Source: CAUZSM01 sp963582685 (GTDB lineage: Archaea > Thermoplasmatota > Poseidoniia > Poseidoniales > Thalassarchaeaceae). From it: 7,638 nucleotides of DNA. This document shows positions 5,782 through 7,638 of the stretch, in pieces. The position numbers and the translations under genes were made by a program. How positions within the stretch are numbered: the stretch's first letter is position 1; each line of letters begins with the position of its first letter. The notes under the pieces were generated by a model. The model saw nothing but the letters and a program-made list of their open reading frames with translations. It was not told the origin of the DNA and did not search any database. The DNA is taken from assembly GCA_963582685.1 (NCBI GenBank), contig CAUZSM010000082.1, forward strand, positions 1 to 7,638. Reading direction: 5' to 3'.

Positions 5782-7638
5782 ATGAGTCGGAGTCGTCGCT
5801 ACAAGGCAATGTTCGGCCTGATGTTGTTCATCACGCCGCTGCTTACCGGCAGTTTGGCTACCATCCAAGATGACGACCCTGTCGGGCTTTCTCCTGAAGA
5901 TATCTGGGACGACGAATATGTCGACAACATATTTCCTTGGGATGATGATGACCGTAACCAGTTCAACTCCTACCACGATTACTTCACCATGAGGAATCGG
6001 ATGCTGGAACTTGCTGAGCAGAACCCCGACATCATGTCGTTCCACGATGGTCTCATCGGTGGCGAGAATGCTCGCGGTGACGTGATGACCTCAGACGACT
6101 ACAAAGGTTGGTTTTACGGCCATTCCAGTCCGTGGATGAAGATAACCGGCGGCGAGGAAGGCCCGCACGGTGGCGATTGCAATGCCTATGTTGGTGACTG
6201 CGGCAACTATGCTGACCGACCTGACGTGATGTTGGTCGGCAACCACCACGCACGCGAGTGGATGTCGTATGAAGTTCCGATGCTATTCCTTGAGACCGTC
6301 GCATATTACTACGGCCGCATCGGCGTGGACAACGATGGTGACGGCCAAGTCAGCGAGGACCCGTGGGGCGACGCTAACAACGATGGGCAACTTGACGACG
6401 ATGGCGACTGCCTTTCACTCAACAATTCATACCAAGACAGCAATGGAGACGGAATATTGTGTGGGCCCGGCGATATGGGTGTGGATGAGGACTTCTCGGA
6501 ACAATGGCTCACCGACTTGATTGACAGCCGCGAGATTTACCTGATTCCAATGCTCAATGTCGATGGCAACCGCTACGACCGTGAGGTATTCTGCGGTGAA
6601 GACGCTTGGAATTGTGGGATGGCCGGCTGGAGGAAGAACCTCCGTGACAACACCCACACCGGAGTCAGCCCTATCCCTGATGTTGACGAAGAGGTTGACG
6701 AGGGCTGCGACGGGGTCGACTTGAACCGAAATTACCAGTTTGAGTGGGGAGCGCCTCTAGGAGCAACAGGTCCTCTTTTCCCGGGTTTTTGTTATGCTGA
6801 CGGCCCTAACAACGACGTCTATAACGGACCGGTGAACTACGATGACAACGACGATGATGGCCTCATCAACGAGGACCACGTCGATGGCAAGGATGACGAT
6901 GCTGATGGCCTAATCGATGAGGATTGGATGGGCGGCAATACAGAGCCTGAGACCAAGTTCATTCAGGACATCACCGAGATGAATGATGACGATGGTGACG
7001 GCGCATCTGATTTCGCAGCAACCCTCACCTGGCACTCATACTCTGAACTTGTGTTGTATCCGTGGGGTCACTGTCAAGGCTGCTCTGCGCCTGATGAGGC
7101 TGAACTGATTTATCACGGAGCAATGATGGCCGAGATGACTCTCTATGAGAACATGCAATCCAGCGACCTGTATCCGACTACCGGAGACTTCTGCGACTGG
7201 CATTACGGTGTACACGGCTCGTTCTGCTACACCGTTGAGATTGGCACCGCCTTCCATCAGCAGCCCGAGGATATTCGACACATCGCTGTACGCAACCTCG
7301 GCGTTGCCTTCTACATGACTGAGATTGCCGATAATCCAGTTGAGCGGGCTCGTATTGGAATCGAGGCTGCAGATGCTAACCAGTGGCTTGTCCACCCTGA
7401 CAATCTCACACTTCCCGACGTAGGTCCTGTTCCAATCACCATGTGCATTGATCCGGTGTTCCCGTGGTCGCAAAACATCAATGCCTCGCACGTGAAGTGG
7501 CGTGTGGTCACCCCATCTCGCCAACAGTCGGATTACGGCCCTCGAGAGTGGCAGTATGAGGATTGGAAGCGCAGTGGATTCATGGACAGCGGTCTCAATT
7601 GCACGCTGAATGACGGTGATAATGGGACTCTCATCGTG
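5782..7638 (+). CDS. Secreted M14-family zinc carboxypeptidase with Asp-rich insertions (3' partial)
   Basis: The frame from ATG 5782 stays open for 619 codons to the window end, so the C-terminus is missing. A signal peptide is clear: basic SRSRRYK, a hydrophobic stretch 9-25, and a probable cut after Ala26. All M14 active-site elements are present by analogy with carboxypeptidase A: zinc ligands in NHHAREW (His156, Glu159) and WHSYSEL (His418), substrate binding Arg284 in GWRKN and Asn315-Arg316 in VDLNRNY, Tyr464, and the catalytic Glu486 in YTVEIG. TEPET (387-391) is also typical. Relative to carboxypeptidase A, about 70 extra residues separate the first zinc site from Arg284 and about 50 separate Asn315 from His418. 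Both hold DNDGDG-like loops (183-237 and 354-382) that could bind calcium. Many Cys residues fit an extracellular protein with disulfides. After about 500 a further domain begins. It probably digests external protein to release C-terminal amino acids. Confidence 0.95.
   Translation, partial: MSRSRRYKAMFGLMLFITPLLTGSLATIQDDDPVGLSPEDIWDDEYVDNIFPWDDDDRNQFNSYHDYFTMRNRMLELAEQNPDIMSFHDGLIGGENARGDVMTSDDYKGWFYGHSSPWMKITGGEEGPHGGDCNAYVGDCGNYADRPDVMLVGNHHAREWMSYEVPMLFLETVAYYYGRIGVDNDGDGQVSEDPWGDANNDGQLDDDGDCLSLNNSYQDSNGDGILCGPGDMGVDEDFSEQWLTDLIDSREIYLIPMLNVDGNRYDREVFCGEDAWNCGMAGWRKNLRDNTHTGVSPIPDVDEEVDEGCDGVDLNRNYQFEWGAPLGATGPLFPGFCYADGPNNDVYNGPVNYDDNDDDGLINEDHVDGKDDDADGLIDEDWMGGNTEPETKFIQDITEMNDDDGDGASDFAATLTWHSYSELVLYPWGHCQGCSAPDEAELIYHGAMMAEMTLYENMQSSDLYPTTGDFCDWHYGVHGSFCYTVEIGTAFHQQPEDIRHIAVRNLGVAFYMTEIADNPVERARIGIEAADANQWLVHPDNLTLPDVGPVPITMCIDPVFPWSQNINASHVKWRVVTPSRQQSDYGPREWQYEDWKRSGFMDSGLNCTLNDGDNGTLIV

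Noticed and set aside
5643..5783. N-terminal extension of the MscS protein back to an ATG at 5783
   Set aside because: The extra 47 residues lack membrane character, contain the strong inverted repeat and would overlap the start codon of the divergent signal-peptide-bearing peptidase. The ATG at 5642 is a better fit.
5683..6045. 120-codon minus-strand frame across the start of the peptidase gene
   Set aside because: It crosses the inverted repeat and the signal peptide coding region, and its product shows no recognisable domain.
6325..6960. Repeated GATGAC/GACGAT-type DNA considered as a tandem repeat or CRISPR-like array
   Set aside because: The similarity is only from Asp and Gly codons of calcium-loop-like protein segments; units are irregular and there are no spacers.
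7036..7524. 162-codon open frame on the minus strand within the peptidase gene
   Set aside because: It lies fully opposite conserved M14 catalytic motifs, has no recognisable domain and is explained as a shadow of the plus-strand gene.
1..7638. tRNA, rRNA, insertion sequence, CRISPR array or replication origin
   Set aside because: Reading through both strands by eye I found no clover-leaf, transposase, terminal repeats or direct repeat array; nearly all sequence is accounted for by coding genes.

Overview
The window most resembles an archaeal genome, and my best guess is a marine group such as Poseidoniales/MGII (Thermoplasmatota side). This rests on three things. The cis-prenyltransferase has the archaeal form. 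Shine-Dalgarno motifs of the GGTGA/GAGGTG type precede genes inside operons but not the first genes of transcripts. A secreted peptidase is interrupted by aspartate-rich, calcium-binding-like loops. The assignment is an inference; no rRNA, tRNA or other phylogenetic marker is present. Genes are tightly packed, and I see no mobile element, CRISPR array or RNA gene.

Layout. Bases 2-574 (+) hold the 3' end of a GT-B/DUF354-like protein. It converges on, and overlaps by 34 bp, a minus-strand cluster read right to left: a stand-alone HAD-family phosphatase-like protein (2499-1963), a cis-prenyl diphosphate synthase uppS (1878-1009), and a NUDIX hydrolase (999-541). A degenerate aminoglycoside-phosphotransferase-like protein with two C-terminal membrane helices is divergent from this cluster (about 2566-3912, +). 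It converges on a second minus-strand pair, an MscS-type channel (5642-4533) followed by a translationally coupled phosphoglycerate mutase gpmA (4527-3925). A 139-bp divergent region with a strong inverted repeat separates mscS from a large secreted M14 zinc carboxypeptidase (5782 onwards, +). That gene stays open to the window end and is therefore 3'-partial.

How the genes fit together. The HAD-uppS pair suggests lipid-carrier metabolism: UppS makes long polyprenyl diphosphates, and the HAD protein is of the type found fused to UbiA prenyltransferases elsewhere. This makes it a candidate phosphatase acting on prenyl lipid phosphates, which is inference. The other genes (glycolytic mutase, osmotic safety valve, secreted peptidase) are housekeeping or heterotrophic-lifestyle functions without an obvious shared pathway.

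The points most worth a second look are the membrane-anchored pseudokinase-like protein and its doubtful N-terminus, the inverted repeat between mscS and the peptidase, and the HAD-uppS pairing. I did not find a clear new defence or mobile system.
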